Positions 63,507 through 64,000 of a DNA stretch of 64,000 nt are shown here, in pieces (the stretch's first letter is position 1; each line of letters starts with the position of its first letter). This stretch comes from Cyanoderma ruficeps. Its lineage: Eukaryota; Chordata; Aves; Passeriformes; Timaliidae. The stretch covers positions 30,112,574 through 30,176,573 of the forward strand of contig VZDJ01007747.1 in the NCBI GenBank assembly GCA_008694505.1, written 5' to 3'. A program made the position numbers and the translations under genes. The notes beneath the pieces were generated by a model that was given only the letters and a program-made list of their open reading frames with translations, searched no databases and was not told the origin of the DNA.

Positions 63507-63578
63507 GATTTTGAGTAACAATAAAATAACAGAGTTGAAGAATGGTTCCTTCTCTGGATTACACTTTCTCGAAAGATT
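63507..63578 (+). CDS. ADGRA3: ADGRA3 coding exon 2, first leucine-rich repeat
   Basis: A 72-bp exon, the standard length of one leucine-rich repeat of 24 residues. It completes Leu88 and encodes ILSNNKITELKNGSFSGLHF followed by LER, and it ends with two bases of the next Leu codon. This is the LxxNxIxxLxxGxFxGLxxLxxL pattern of extracellular LRR proteins and agrees closely with mammalian ADGRA3. Asn100-Gly-Ser is a further potential glycosylation sequon. Acceptor TTACAG and donor ATT then GTAAGT are strong. Phase 2 at both ends fits the repeating exon design of this region. Later exons lie beyond the right edge. Confidence 0.96.
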
Positions 63579-64000
63579 GTAAGTACTTCTTGAAAAGTTT
63601 TTTCACTTTAAAAATTAAGTGATACACTGTTTGTTTCACTAATGATTCTGAGAGCAGAGTGTCTTAAATAAGGGATCTGTTCTTTATTTTGATGTATTTC
63701 TTTGTGATTGAGGAGTTAACATAGCTAAATGTTCTCTTAATGTGAATGAATGAATTATTCAATAGTATGAATGGCATGTAACAGCAAAAAAGGGATAATC
63801 TCACCTGCAGGTGAGAGGGCAGTTTCAGTGGGAAGTTTACTTGAATACTATGATGGCTGGATTTGCTCTGTTGGTTGTTTCATTACGCAAACACTATATG
63901 TTGTAAAGAAAATTACTTCTTTAATTTCTTAAGTGTCAAGCCATTTGTTGAACAGTTGCAAAGTATATTTGCAGAGAAGCAGATGTATTAGAGCCCTTAA
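63579..64000 (+). other. ADGRA3 intron 2, partial
   Basis: Starts GTAAGT and runs off the window. No exon or recognisable repeat was seen in it. Confidence 0.85.

Noticed and set aside
1..64000. CRISPR arrays, operons, tRNA or rRNA genes
   Set aside because: No regularly spaced repeats, no prokaryote-like gene packing, and no cloverleaf or rRNA sequence was recognised.

Overview
This is a vertebrate, most likely avian, genomic window. It is AT-rich and gene-poor, has one sharp CpG island, and carries spliced exons with canonical vertebrate splice sites. Its recognisable repeats are mostly old CR1-type LINE fragments, plus an ERVL-like solo LTR of a type common in bird genomes, a MIR-like SINE and an L2-like tail. 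The species cannot be fixed from the sequence alone. No bacterial, plasmid, phage or CRISPR features were seen. Almost all open reading frames here are chance frames in noncoding DNA.

Two protein-coding genes are supported, in head-to-head (divergent) orientation. On the minus strand are two exons of a GBA3-like cytosolic beta-glucosidase (glycoside hydrolase family 1): exon 1 at 21276-21333 and exon 2 at 16916-17143. The reading frame continues across the 4.1 kb intron. The rest of the gene is not recognisable in the window and would lie beyond the left edge, or is lost. On the plus strand are the first two coding exons of ADGRA3 (GPR125), an adhesion G-protein-coupled receptor. Exon 1 (48592-48854) lies inside a CpG-island promoter and encodes the signal peptide and N-terminal cap. 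Exon 2 (63507-63578) encodes one leucine-rich repeat. Human GBA3 and ADGRA3 are also divergent neighbours, so the order is conserved synteny.

Layout: 1-16.9 kb is presumed GBA3 intron 2 or flank, with CR1, MIR and L2 relics. 16.9-21.3 kb holds GBA3 exons 2 and 1. 21.3-48.2 kb is the divergent intergenic region, with CR1 fragments, one ERVL-like LTR, an unassigned GC-richer block and a striking 46-bp-arm inverted repeat. 48.2-49.2 kb is the CpG island with ADGRA3 exon 1. 48.9-63.5 kb is the 14.7 kb first intron of ADGRA3, with a long decayed CR1 copy near its 3' end. 63.5-64 kb is exon 2 and the start of intron 2.

The most noteworthy points are the state of GBA3 and the inverted repeat. In GBA3 the usual ATG position reads ATT, a near-invariant Arg of the family motif is Cys, and the exon 2 donor is GC rather than GT. 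Together these suggest either an altered or decaying gene, or an unrecognised upstream exon supplying the start. The near-perfect fold-back at 45022-45136 is not explained by any repeat I recognise. I see no clear evidence of a new multi-gene system.
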